Shown piece after piece: positions 22,877 through 34,696 of a DNA stretch of 64,000 nt (the first letter of the stretch is position 1; each line of letters starts with the position of its first letter). The DNA is from Halisarca cf. caerulea (taxonomy: Eukaryota; Porifera; Demospongiae; Chondrillida; Halisarcidae). The DNA lies in contig CAUJGJ010000161.1 of NCBI GenBank assembly GCA_963170055.1, forward strand, positions 3,126,975 through 3,190,974. The letters run 5' to 3'. The notes beneath the pieces were generated by a model, which was not told where the DNA came from, did not search any database, and worked only from the letters and a program-made list of their open reading frames with translations. A program made the translations under genes and the position numbers.

Positions 22877-23510
22877 GCCATTTTTATTACGTCACGCACA
22901 CGCCTCTTGGCCAAATTAATATTCACAAAATATATGCAAAAAGCAGAAGGGAGCGAGCTATTGAAACGAGAGCAAACATAACGGCAGAAGCTTGAAATAG
23001 ACAACAATACTTTCCTCTCCGGTTAAGCAGCAGCACGAACAACTAAGCAGCGGCTTACAACTGAGAAAATACGCTACAAGAACGTGTACCACTAGCACCA
23101 AAGTTGCTTCGAAGTCTTTTAGTTCGTTTACGGTCGATTCCCGTCCTTTGTGCAACTGTCGCATATCATTTAGGCAAGCGTTGTCCAGGCTATCTTCGAT
23201 GCTAGTTAGAAGGCAATATGGCTTTCCAAAGCGGAATAATGACGACTCTTACGGTTGCCATTTTTTTCTTATGCCGAGCCCCAAAGTTGCTTCGAAGACT
23301 TTTCGTTCGTTTACGGTCGATTTTCATCCTTTGTGCAACTGTCGCATATCATTTAGTCAAGCGTTGTCCAGGCTATCTTCGATGCTAGTTAGAAGGCAAT
23401 ATGGCTTTCCAAAGCGGAATAATGACGACTCTTACGGTTGCCATTTTCTCTTACGCCAAATGGCGTATTTGGCCATAACCTGCATTACGCCATATGGCGT
23501 AATTGGCGTA
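22877..23510. repeat. inverted-repeat element with internal 183-bp tandem duplication
   Basis: The left end begins TACGCCATTTTT and the complement of the right end begins TACGCCAATTACGCC. Near the right end TTACGCCATATGGCGTAA is a perfect palindrome. Inside, the segment from AAAGTTGCTTCGAAG to CGGTTGCCATTTT occurs twice, starting at 23100 and 23283. A diverged relative of the internal sequence lies at about 54240-54530. There is no coding function that I can recognise. Confidence 0.6.
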
Positions 23511-24519
23511 TAATCGGTTAATCAGCACCCCACTTAAATGTTGAACGGTACAAATTTTCCATATATTTTCAGTATACCCTTGTAATTTCTAAAACATTGT
23601 TCACGAAGACTGTGTGATTTACTTCTTCAAGAGTCCTAAAATTCATTCAAAATCACTATGGTTTGCCTTCAGAATCCTTAGAGTACACAAAATACAAAGA
23701 TGAAGATTTACATCGATTCACTGTAATACTATGTTATTTTGTATTGCGGATATTGAATCAATTGTTTTTGGTCATATCTTCTGTATAAAACTTGCTACAA
23801 AGAAATTCTTGTGCTATTTTCTAGATCTTATAGTCTAAGAGCTCTTTCATTTGATATGCATTATGTTAAGATGAGCAGTTGTGTAAGTTCTACAATAAAA
23901 AAAACATATTCTTTCTTGTTTAAACCTGTTTTGCACTTGGCTTCTAGGGGCAACAGGAGAGATAACCAGATATAATATTATTTCAATTCTACACCTCTTT
24001 AGGAGTCCAGTGATATCCATTTTGTACTACATGCTTTCTTCAACGTGAAGCCCTATAAAGTCTCAAATTATGGCACGGGATTTAATTTGGTGCTTTGGCA
24101 ATTTTGTAGAACACCAAATTTAAAGTTGTTTATATTATAATCATTATAGAAGCTATATGCTTTCCACTTAGTTTGCGGGATATTTCCTCTGCCACCATGC
24201 TCTTAACGTAAAAGATACAGCAGAACAATGGTCTCACTATGATCGTGGGATGAAACCCCTCTCTCTAATCATTTTAAATAACAATTGCTTATAGCATTCT
24301 ATGTTCATTCACCAAATATAGTTTTTGCCAATAACATCTGGAGACGAATTCGTCAAATATAATGTTTGCCAAAGTTTCCTGTTATACGGTATATACATAC
24401 ATACGTACACCACCACAGGTGCATAGTCAAGGGGGTATTTAAGTGACAGGAGATGAGAATAAAGTCTTGCACTCACTATGTTTGTAATCCATTAGCTTTG
24501 CAATAGAAGTATAATAATA
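23511..24519. other. no gene seen
   Basis: AT-rich with frequent stops in all frames; no repeat structure or RNA gene was noticed. Confidence 0.5.
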
Positions 24520-25060
24520 ATCTGGATGGTATCATGTCCGACATAAAGAGAATCGAAGAGCATGGTCAAGACCTTGGAAAGTGCCTTAACATAGAAAAGT
24601 CGGATTTGGTATCCCATGACCATTCTTATGTGATATAGGCATAGTGTCCTCCTCTCCTGGGCTCCAGTTTGTCCACACACAAGAAACTACACTTTTGGGC
24701 TCACTCCTAGGAGTCAATGCTATTGGTTTGTGCCTTGAAACCCAACTTCACCAGTTGAGGGTTATTGGGGAACATTTGTGCCTCCTCCAATCACATGATA
24801 CCCTCACCATCCTTCGTCATTCCTTCATCTTGCCCAAACTACACTTTGTGCACATTTCCTACTTTCTTGTCATTACACTGAGTATCGTGGGACAATCTAT
24901 TGCGGTCCATTGTCTCTAGAATCACTAATAATTATAAACTTCCTTTCTGAAGATCCATCCTGGTTCAAGCCACCCTCCCAATCAAATCTAGTGATCTGGA
25001 TATCAAAAGTGTCTCATATCTTGTGTCCTCTGACTGTGTGCATAGCCTTATTTAATTTGC
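24520..25060 (+). pseudogene. decayed reverse transcriptase fragment of a second family
   Basis: Across three frames the plus strand reads in order: SDIKRIEEHGQDLGKCLNIEKSD; then a stretch with LLGSLLGVNAIGLCLETQLH and LLQSHDTLTILRHSFILPKL; then FLSEDPSW. The order (LLG-x-L, L-x2-L, HD-x-L-x-L-LRHS-x2-LPKL) matches the C-terminal half of a reverse-transcriptase type common in invertebrate genomes. Frameshifts near 24640 and 24915 and in-frame stops show that it is dead. It is not the same family as the element at 20.8-22.9 kb. Confidence 0.65.
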
Positions 25061-25264
25061 ATGAAAATATACATGTGGCTACTATAAAACACGGTCAGGA
25101 TAAGCAAAATTACTATCACATATTACGATGAATACAATATTTATAACCACAATCACTATTACATACGCAGGTCCCAATTCACATCTGAAGTGATCAGGAG
25201 TAACAGTCAGTAGTGTTGATTCTGTTGCCAGGGTTGCTCAAAATGCATGGCCGGCGTTACATGG

Positions 25265-26374
25265 TAGGGGCGGATTTAGGGGTGTTTCTATGGTTTCCAG
25301 TCCTGACCAGTCAAGCTACTCTAATTTAGCCTTGGAATTCTTCACTGAAAGCTGTTAGAGCAATATTCAATTCCCATGAAATCAGCTAGAAGTAAAAAGT
25401 TACCATTTATTGTTTTATTGTCAGCCCTAGAACTCTTTAGCAGAGCTACCGTAAATTCTCTAGTTATTCGGCAGAGCAAATTTCAGAACCATTTTGGCAA
25501 TTAGAATTAAAATGGACACAATCGGAAGCATGACGAAATATTAGGAAACCACGACGAATAATTAGAGTAGCGCCGAAATAATAGGGGAAAAAATGGCGGA
25601 ATTCTTTTGAACTGATTCCTCGCTGTTGCTGAATCGTCCATCTGAGTCGCTATCCCAGGACATTTCGGGAGGAGATGGAGTTGTTGCTGGCCACGGTCTG
25701 CTAGGACTATTGTCATCGGGAAGATGGGGCGATTTGGGCGTTGGCGCCGGAAACTTGGCTGTCCATTTCGGCTCTAGAAATCTACTAGATAATTCTGCTC
25801 AATACGCACACTGCACCTAACAGAGCTAGACGATACAAGAATAAACAACAAAGGAAAAAGAAAACAGTGGCACAAGATAAAGAAGCTGGATAAAAGAACA
25901 AAGCCTCGTGATGACGAACAATTAGAGTCATAGACTAAAAATTAGGGTAGCCCATTTTTCGGCAAAAATTAGACGCAATTCGACCCTATTTAGGCGGTTG
26001 CCGAATAATAGTGCCGAATAATTAGAGAATTTACGGTATGTGGTGAATATATTCTCAAAAAAGCTCTGACAACCTCTATTCAAGGAAATTGCTTGAAAAT
26101 TGCCATCTTTTAGTACATCATCTAGCATTTACAAGTGACATCAGAATAATTAGTAATGGTAAAGCAGCTTATTTATTCATGAACTGTACCCAAGAGTAAT
26201 GATTATAAGTTAGGTATATTCTCACTGCATAAATGTGGCAAAGAGCTGGAATCACACAATCAGAATCCAACCTTGTGAGTGGCAGTCATTTTAACCATTA
26301 GTTGCATTATACTACAATTTGGGATTTTATAATTTAAAGGAAACTAGTCAGACTATTCTCTGCATCCGCCCCTG
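25265..26374. mobile_element. hAT-like MITE carrying a nested insertion
   Basis: The left end TAGGGGCGGATTTAGG and the right end GCATCCGCCCCTG (complement CAGGGGCGGATGC) are inverted repeats. Flanks CATGG and CACGG resemble a 5-bp duplication with one change. Removing the nested element leaves about 520 bp, matching the uninterrupted copy at 41874-42397. Confidence 0.65.
25449..26036. mobile_element. 588-bp TA-flanked MITE (CCGTAAATT family)
   Basis: The ends are CCGTAAATTCTCTAGTTATT and the complementary sequence CCGTAAATTCTCTAATTATT, with TA on both sides. The paralogous copy at 42058-42063 reads AAAGCTATGTGGAG with no insert, so it is an empty site showing exactly one TA. Related elements occupy 36662-37257 and 40126-40669. 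Confidence 0.9.
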
Positions 26375-26499
26375 CACGGATTGTGCTATATCCTTCAGAG
26401 CACTTTTGCTCCTTATACTACCTCATACTATCTTCTCTGTTTAGATTCATTTCTGTCATTTTTGCCATTTCAGACAATTTCCATTCATTTTACACTGAT

Positions 26500-26730
26500 A
26501 TGTCAACCCTACACTATTTCAATAAGAAATCTACACGAGATTCATCTGTGGACAGTCAGTCTTCCGATTTCCCTTCCCTGCAGGACGTTTTACCTGGTTC
26601 TACCACACAGGCGGTGTGCGATGAAACCTCAAAAGACAGAAGCATTAACAGTAGTTATGATGCTAATGTTGGCGGATTTTGTATTAATTTTGCATTGTTT
26701 TTTGTATTTTCTTTATATTGCTTGTATTGA
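26500..26730 (+). CDS. conserved mini-ORF, copy 1
   Basis: The frame runs from ATG at 26500 for 76 codons and its TGA overlaps an AATAAA signal (26730-26735). The first 48 or so residues (MSTLHYFNKKSTRDSSVDSQ, then FPSLQDVLPGSTTQAVCDET, then SKDRS) are kept in four copies in the window. After SKDRS the copies differ by an indel and encode unrelated hydrophobic tails, so only the first part is likely to be real coding sequence. The N-terminus resembles the start of hAT/ZMYM-type transposases (a short TLxxFxxKK motif then a Ser-rich linker), which would make this a captured first exon in a non-autonomous element. Not secure. Confidence 0.4.
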   Translation: MSTLHYFNKKSTRDSSVDSQSSDFPSLQDVLPGSTTQAVCDETSKDRSINSSYDANVGGFCINFALFFVFSLYCLY

Positions 26731-27002
26731 ATAAATTATAGACAGTATGTACGAGCTGTTCACAAAACTTCCTCAAAATTAGCACATCGACAGTTTCCAC
26801 CATAAAAATCCTCAAACTTATGTAACCCCAGAAGTTTAGTACCACGAAAGTTTTGGTCCATACAGTACACACATATGCGCGCGAACATATGCATGAATAG
26901 AATTTTTTATGTGTACTCAGTGCAAATTTTGAAGGCCTTCTGGAGGGTGACGCTAACAATACACATTCACACATCCACACATCCATCACCCCTCTTATTT
27001 AT

Positions 27003-27003
<1 letters not shown>

Positions 27004-27062
<59 letters not shown>
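27004..27062. repeat. (CA)n microsatellite
   Basis: Follows TTATTTATAAACACAC; homologous tracts of other lengths sit at the same place in the other units (29710, 32382, 43034). Confidence 0.95.
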
Positions 27063-27065
<3 letters not shown>

Positions 27066-27429
27066 GCACTGTACTGACAAACATCCAGCAGGGGATAAAA
27101 CCTGCACACTCTAAATGTGTGTACATACAGTGAGACACTGCCATGTGGTATTTCACCCGCGGATAGAGTATTGGTTCTGGTGAGTACTAAAAGGTAGGAA
27201 AGTCCACAATGTTTTTGCCTCACACTGCCAAAGATGACCTTCATTTTAACGATACAATACGACAGACAAATTTGCTATGACAGCACTGTGTTGATACACA
27301 TCCATGCAAAAACACATAATATGTACCTACACATATATTAAGTACATACAGTACATAACTAGTGATGTGTAAAAATCTGCACACACAAATCAAAACTACA
27401 AAAATCAAGAACATCAATCTTCAATATAC

Positions 27430-27618
27430 CTTTCAGTGCTTTAGCTTCTTCACTTGAAGGGTCATGCTTATCCAGGATGGATGCTACCTTCTTTATAACA
27501 TCACTTTCTTTCACTGCAGTTGTTTCCACCAGTCTTGTTTTCCACTGGTAGTAGTGCTCAAAAACTGAAGTATATTCTTCCACTGATAAACAGTCTGATC
27601 CTCTGAGGTCACTCATAA
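27430..27618 (-). CDS. 63-residue module exon, copy A
   Basis: This is the 3'-most member of the array. The acceptor is TTGTTTTCTAG and the donor AAAG|GTATAT. It is 189 bp, phase 1 at both ends and open throughout. The module starts MSDLRGSDCLSVEEYTSVFE, has a Trp at position 25 or so, then ETTAVKESDVIKKVASILDK and ends EEAKALKG. The pattern (D-C-L-S-x-EE, W-x2-RL, K-E-S-x-I/V-x-x-K-x-A-S, H-x-PS, LKG) recalls a death-fold/CARD-like helical bundle; the family is unproven. Function unknown: it could be a protein-interaction repeat or one of several alternative exons. Confidence 0.7.
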
Positions 27619-27805
27619 CTAGAAAACAAGACACACAGCAGGTGATGACATTACTACGTATGTACGTTATCCACTTTTTACATTATGGGATACATCAAGT
27701 AATGGATTCCCAAAATATACACACAACTGGCCACTTGAGAATGTATGGCCACATATAATTATGCTGACACAAATAGACCGACACAGGTGATTGTAAACAT
27801 ACGTA

Positions 27806-28263
27806 CAGTAGAAAAACCTCACAAATACGACCACCATTGGGAGCGGTGCAAGTGGTCATATTTTGAGCAAGTCATATTTCTCAAATTACCGTTCAGAATA
27901 GCATGGCACATCCGTAAGTCGTTCCGTAGACACAGGATGCACATAAGGCAATAAAACTGCTGAAAAAAGTACCAACACACCTCTTTTTTGTTACTCCATT
28001 GGGATGATAGAAATTTGACCATAAATTTACCATCTCTTTCTACTGATAGGGTCATTTCAGAACCTAATGTCCACAGAATACAGCAGTATCCATAAATAAG
28101 TGGTCTACATTGTGAAGATTTGACACCAAGAGGAAAAAAAATGTGGTCTTTATTCTGAAACTAATTTACGTAAAAGTATAGGAGAAATAGTGGACTACAA
28201 CAAAGTGGTCTTAATTTTGAAGTGGTCTTATTTCCGGGATGGTCTTCTTATGGGGTTCTACTG
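27806..28263. mobile_element. TA-flanked MITE inside unit 1
   Basis: The ends are CAGTAGAAAAACCTCACAAA and, on the complement, CAGTAGAACCCCATAAGAAG, each next to TA. The inside repeats short GTGGTC motifs. It is inherited by each unit (30498-30956, 33170-33626, 43836-44277), so it was in place before the duplications. Confidence 0.7.
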
Positions 28264-28798
28264 TATGTACATGCACATGCGCTGAGGAAAGTATGCTCAT
28301 ATGTTTCCCTCTCCTGCCCCTCCCGCTTGCACTCAAATGTGGGTCATAGGTGGCTGGACTTTGTAGTACTCCATATGTAGGATTGGCTACCAACAATATG
28401 GCTGCTACAGATTTGGGTAAATTTACTTTTGCGTGATAATTAGCAGTACATGCAGTTCCATTAGAAGTATTTCCGAGCAAAAGTGGTACACTTTGATACA
28501 CTAACTACAACACAAGGTTGATAAAAACCTTCGAAGTTCATCTCTACAAACAATGTCAAATTGCAGATGGCTCCTATGATGATGATTCTTCTTCTTGCCA
28601 TGTTTTTAAACTAAGTTACAGGTCTCTAGGGAGGGTCCAGCATAGATCTCACCTTATGCCAGTGAGCTCAAATTGTTGGCGTGAAATGCCCGGTACCAGC
28701 CTACCGGCTATAATTTTGATGGGCAAATTGCATGTATTTGCTAGATCAGCCTTTGTTTGGATTACCACAGAGCTTACAGGAGAGTAGGCGTAACTACT

Positions 28799-28913
<115 letters not shown>

Positions 28914-29204
28914 TTACTACACTTTGCAAACACTACATACTGTATGGACAGAAACTTTCATGGCGCTAAATTTTCGCGGTTATCGAGGATCAGTGGGCAT
29001 CCATGAATAGTATAATCTGCAAAAAATTAGCATTGTCTTCTTTATCGTGGAGTCAAAGTGGCCAGCGGTACACAGATTGCACAATATCCTTCAGAGCACC
29101 TTTGCTCCATGGACTTCTTCGTCCAGAACGCACAGCAACAGGATTCTAAGATTCATTTGTGTCGTTTTTGTCATTCCATACAATTTACGTTCGTTATACT
29201 ACTG

Positions 29205-29450
29205 ATATGTCAACCCTAAACTACTTCAACAAGAAATCTACACGAGATTCGTCTGTGGATGGTCAGTCTTCCGGTTTCCCTTCCCTGCAGGACGTTTTAC
29301 CTGGTTCTACCACACAGGCGGTGTGTGATGAAACCTCAAAAGACAGAAGCAATAAAGTAACAGTAGTTATGTTGCTAATGTTGGCGGATATAGCATTGAA
29401 TTTACGAATTAATATTGTGTTGTTTTTGTATTTTTTGGATTGCTTTTATT
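29205..29450 (+). CDS. conserved mini-ORF, copy 2
   Basis: 81 codons starting MSTLNYFNKKSTRDSSVDGQ. It shares the conserved first 48 residues but has a five-base insertion after SKDRS that gives a different tail. The TGA again overlaps AATAAA. Confidence 0.4.
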
Positions 29451-29708
29451 GAATAAATTATGCATAGGATGCATGAGGTGTTCACTAAAATTCCTCAAAA
29501 TTTCAACGACGAAAATCCTCAAAATTGTGTAACCCTGAAGTTTCATACCACAAACGCTTTGGTCCATATAGTACTCACATATGCACGCAAACATATGCAT
29601 GAATAGAATTTTGAATGTGTACTCGGTGCAAATTTTAAAGGCCTTCTGGAGGGTGACGCTAACAATACAAATTCATACATACACCCATCCACCATCCCAC
29701 TCATTAAT

Positions 29709-29746
<38 letters not shown>

Positions 29747-30129
29747 ACACACAGTACTGACTGACAAACATCCAGTGGGACAATAGCAGGGGATAAAACC
29801 TGCACACTCTGAATGCATGTGCACATACAGCGATATACTGCCATGTGGTAATTCACCCGCGGATAGAGTATTGGTTCTGGTGAGTACTAAAAGGTAGGAA
29901 AGTCCACAATGTTTTTGCCTCACACTGCCAAAGATGACCTTCATTTTAACGATACAATATGACAGACAAATTTGCTATGACAGCACTGTATTGATACACA
30001 TCCATGCAAAAGCATATAGTATGTACCTACACATATATTAAGTACATACAGTACATAACTAGTGATGTGTAAAAATCTGCACACACAAATCAAAACTACA
30101 AAAATCAAGAACATCAATCTTCAATATAC

Positions 30130-30318
30130 CTTTCAGTGCTTTAGCTTCTTCCATTGAAGGGTCATGCTTATCCAGGATGGATGCTACCTTCTTTATAACA
30201 TCACTTTCTTTCACTGCAGTTGTTTCCACCAGTCTTGTTTTCCACTGGTAGTAGTGTTCAAAAACTGAAGTACACTCTTCCACTGATAAACAGTCTGATC
30301 CTCTGAGGTCACTCATAA
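30130..30318 (-). CDS. 63-residue module exon, copy B
   Basis: Intact acceptor and GTATAT donor, 189 bp, phase 1-1. It differs from copy A at very few positions (EECTSVFE for EEYTSVFE; PSMEEAKALKG for PSSEEAKALKG). Confidence 0.7.
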
Positions 30319-30497
30319 CTAGAAAACAAGACACACAGCAGGTGATGACATTACTGCGTTATCCACTTTTTACATTATGGGATACATCAAGTAACGGATT
30401 CACAAAATATACACACAACTGGCCACTTGAGAATGTATGCCCACATATAATTATGCTGACACAAATAGACCGACACAGGTGATTGTAAACATACGTA

Positions 30498-30956
30498 CAG
30501 TAGAAAAACCCCACAAATACGACCACCATTGGGAACGGTGCAAGTGGTTATATTTTGAGCAAGTCATATTTCTCAAATTACCGTTCAGAATAGCATGGCA
30601 CATCCGTACGTCGTTCCGTAGACACAGGATGCACATAAGGCAATAAAACTGTTGAAAAAAGTACCAACACACCTCTTTTTTGTTACTCCATTGGGATGAT
30701 AGAAATTTGACCATAAGATTACCATCTCTTTCTACTGATAGGGTCATTTCAGAACCTAATGTCCACAGAATACAGCAGTATCCATAAATGAGTGGTCTAC
30801 ATTGTGAAGATTTGACACCAAGAGGAAAAAAAAATGTGGTCTTTATTCTGAAACTAATTTACGTAAAAGTATAGGAGAAATAGTGGACTACAACAAAGTG
30901 GTCTTAATTTTGAAGTGGTCTTATTTCCGGGATGGTCTTCTTATGGGGTTCTACTG
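30498..30956. mobile_element. TA-flanked MITE inside unit 2
   Basis: Inherited copy of the CAGTAGAA element described at 27806, with the same ends and TA flanks. Confidence 0.65.
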
Positions 30957-31493
30957 TATGTACATGCACATGCGCTGAGGAAAGTATGCTCATATGTTTC
31001 CCTCTCCTGCCCCTCCCGCTTGCACTCAAATGTGGGTCATAGGTGGCTGGACTTTGTAGTACTCCATATGTAGGATTGGCTACCAACAATATGGCTGCTA
31101 CAGATTTGGGTAAATTTACTTTTGCGTGATAATTAGCAGTACATGCAGTTCCATTAGAAGTATTTCCGAGCAAAAGTGGTACACTTTGATACACTAACTA
31201 CAACACAAGGTTGATAAAAACCTTCGAAGTTCATCTCTACAAACAATGTCAAATTGCAGATGGCTCCTATGATGATGATTCTTCTTCTTGTCATGTTTTC
31301 AAACTAAGTTACAGGTCTCTAGGGAGGGTCCAGCATAGATCTCACCTTATGCCAGTGAGCTCAAATTGTTGGCGTGAAATGCCTGGTACCAGCCTACTGG
31401 CTATAATTTTGATGGGCAAATTGCATGTATTTGCTAGATCAGCCTTTGTTTGGATTACCACAGAGCTTACAGGAGAGTAGGCGTAACTACTAT

Positions 31494-31494
<1 letters not shown>

Positions 31495-31557
<63 letters not shown>

Positions 31558-31580
31558 CACACACAAACACACACACAGAC
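31495..31580. repeat. (CA)n microsatellite
   Basis: Unit 2 counterpart of the tract at 28799, shorter and interrupted once by AACAC. Confidence 0.95.
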
Positions 31581-31876
31581 ACACATTACTACACTTTGCA
31601 AACACTACATACTGTATGGACAGAAACTTTCATGGCGCTAAATTTTCGCGGTTATCGAGGATCAGTGGGCATCCATGAATAGTATAATCTGCAAAAAATT
31701 AGCATTGTCTTCTTTATCGTGGAGTCAAAGTGGCCAGCGGTACACAGATTGCACAATATCCTTCAGAGCACCTTTGCTCCATGGACTTCTTCGTCCAGAA
31801 CGCACAGCAACAGGATTCTAAGATTCATTTGTGTCGTTTTTGTCATTCCATACAATTTACGTTCGTTATACTACTG

Positions 31877-32122
31877 ATATGTCAACCCTAAACTACTTCA
31901 ACAAGAAATCTACACGAGATTCGTCTGTGGATGGTCAGTCTTCCGGTTTCCCTTCCCTGCAGGACGTTTTACCTGGTTCTACCACACAGGCGGTGTGTGA
32001 TGAAACCTCAAAAGACAGAAGCAATAAAGTAACAGTAGTTATGTTGCTAATGTTGGCGGATATAGCATTGAATTTACGAATTAATATTGTGTTGTTTTTG
32101 TATTTTTTGGATTGCTTTTATT
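31877..32122 (+). CDS. conserved mini-ORF, copy 3
   Basis: 81 codons, identical in translation to copy 2 as far as I can see, again ending over an AATAAA. Confidence 0.4.
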
Positions 32123-32793
32123 GAATAAATTATGCATAGGATGCATGAGGTGTTCACTAAAATTCCTCAAAATTTCAACGACGAAAATCCTCAAAATTGT
32201 GTAACCCTGAAGTTTCATACCACAAACGCTTTGGTCCATATAGTACTCACATATGCACGCGAACATATGCATGAATAGAATTTTGAATGTGTACTCGGTG
32301 CAAATTTTAAAGGCCTTCTGGAGGGTGACGCTAACAATACAAATTCATACATACACCCATCCACCATCCCACTCATTAATAAACACACACACACACACAC
32401 ACACATACACACACACAGTACTGACTGACAAACATCCAGTGGGACAATAGCAGGGGATAAAACCTGCACACTCTGAATGCATGTGCACATACAGCGATAT
32501 ACTGCCACGTGGTAATTCACCCACGGATAGAGTATTGGTTCTGGTGAGTACTAAAAGGTAGGAAAGTCCACAATGTTTTTGCCTCACACTGCCAAAGATG
32601 ACCTTCATTTTAACGATACAACATGACAGACAAATTTGCTATGACAGCACTGTATTGATACACATCCATGCAAAAGCATATAGTATGTACCTACACATAT
32701 ATTAAGTACATACAGTATATAACTAGTGATGTGTAAAAATCTGCACACACAAATCAAAACTACAAAAATCAAGAACATCAATCTTCAATATAC

Positions 32794-32982
32794 CTTTCAG
32801 TGCTTTAGCTTCTTCACTTGAAGAGTCATGCTTATCCAGGATGGATGCTACCTTCTTTATAACATCACTTTCTTTCACTGCAGTTGTTTCCACCAGTCTT
32901 GTTTTCCACTGGTAGTAGTGTTCAAAAACTGAAGTACACTCTTCCACTGATAAACAGTCTGATCCTCTGAGGTCACTCATAG
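32794..32982 (-). CDS. 63-residue module exon, copy C
   Basis: Intact splice signals and frame, phase 1-1. The first complete codons are preceded by CT rather than TT (acceptor CTAG|CTATG). It is close to copies A and B, with HDSSSEEAKALKG near its end. Confidence 0.7.
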
Positions 32983-33169
32983 CTAGAAAACAAGACACAC
33001 AGCAGGTGATGACATTACTACGTATGTGCGTTATCCACTTTTTACATTATGGGATACATCAAGTAATGGATTCACAAAATATACGCACAACTGGCCACTT
33101 GAGAATGTATGCCCACATATAATTATGCTGACACAAATAGACCGACACAGGTGATTGTAAACATACGTA

Positions 33170-33626
33170 CAGTAGAAGAACCTCACAAATACAACCACCA
33201 TTGGGAGCGGTGCAAGTGGTCATATTTTGAGCAAGTCATATTTCTCAAAGTACCGTTCAGAATAGCATGGCACATCCGTACGTCGTTCCGTAGACACAGG
33301 ATGCACATAAGGCAATAAAACTGTTGAAAAAAGTACCAACACACCTCTTTTTTATTTACTCCATTGGGATGATAGAAATTTGACCATAAGATTACCATCT
33401 CTTTCTACTGATAGGGTCATTTCAGAACCTAATGTCCACAGAATACAGCAGTATCCATAAATGAGTGTCTACATTGTGAAGATTTGACACCAAGAGGAAA
33501 AAAATGTGGTCTTCATTCTGAAACTAATTTACATAAAAGTATAGGAGAAATCGTGGACTACAACAAAGTGGTCTTAATTTTGAAGTGGTCTTATTTCTGG
33601 GATGGACTTCTTATGGGGTTCTACTG
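33170..33626. mobile_element. TA-flanked MITE inside unit 3
   Basis: Third inherited copy of the CAGTAGAA element. Confidence 0.65.
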
Positions 33627-33985
33627 TATGTACATGCACATGCGCTGATGAAAGTATGCTCATATGTTTCCCTCTTCTGCCCCTCCCGCTTGCACTCAAA
33701 TGTGGGTCATAGCTGGCTGGACTTTGTAGTACTCCATATGTAGGATTGGCTACCAAAAATATGGCTGCTACATATTTGGGTAAATTTACTTTTGGACTTC
33801 TTATGGGGTTCTACTGTATGTACATGCACATGCGCTGATGAAAGTATGCTCATATGTTTCCCTCTCCTGCCCCTCCCGCTTGTACTCAAATGTGGGTCAT
33901 AGGTGGCTGGACTTTGTAGTACTCCATATGTAGGATTGGCTACCAAACATACGGCTGCTACATATTTGGGTAAATTTACTTTTGC
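33604..33985. repeat. 191-bp tandem duplication
   Basis: 33604-33794 and 33795-33985 are near-identical; both begin GGACTTCTTATGGGGTTC. The second begins directly after TTTACTTTT of the first. Confidence 0.85.
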
Positions 33986-34696
33986 CTGATAACTAGCAGT
34001 ACATGCAGTTCCATTAGAAGTATTTCCAAGCAAAAGTGGTACACTTTGATACACTAACTACAACACAAGGTTGATAAAAACCTTCGAAGTTCATCTCTAC
34101 AAACAATGTCAATTGAATTGCAGATGGCTCCTATGATGATGATTCTTCTTCTTCAGTTTTCAAACTAAGTTATAGGTCTCTAGGGAGGGTCCAGCATAGA
34201 TCTCATCTTATGCAAGTGAGCTCAAATTGTTGGCGTGAAACGCCTGGTACCAGCCTACTGGTTATAATTTTGATGGGAAAATTGCATGTATTTGCTAGAT
34301 CAGCCATTTTTGGATCACCACAGAGCTTACAGGAGGGTAGGCGTAACTACTATGCCAACACACACACACACACACAAGTTTCATCCCGCAAAACTTGGAC
34401 ATGTACGTACGGTACTGAAACAGTTTCCAGAAATTGTAAATACATGAACGAAGAAGATGCCATTTAAATATGACACACATGATGTAAAGACTGGCATTGA
34501 AGCCGTTGTAGTATTGGTTCTTAAAATATTGTCATTTTTTCTTAATTTTTCATAATTATATTTTTCAATTTGTATGCAATTTGCTTATATACATGTAGTG
34601 TATGCTTAATACTATCATTTTCGTTTCTTGCAAACTCTTCAAACTTGTATATATATCCTGCAATCCATTTTTTAACATGCACATGAGTACAACGTT

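Larger units (their letters stand above)
29084..31755. repeat. duplicated block, unit 2
   Basis: Same order as unit 1. The part from 29084 to about 29830 is nearly identical to 31756-32500, so units 2 and 3 are the youngest pair. Between its MITE (ending 30956) and CA tract it is also close to unit 1. Confidence 0.9.
31756..34376. repeat. duplicated block, unit 3
   Basis: Same order as units 1 and 2, ending in a shortened CA run. At 33604-33985 a 191-bp segment (from GGACTTCTTATGGGGTTC) is tandemly doubled, a change unique to this unit. To its right it continues directly into the 34377-38174 segment, and this join is paralleled by unit 4 and 45591-48562. Confidence 0.85.
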
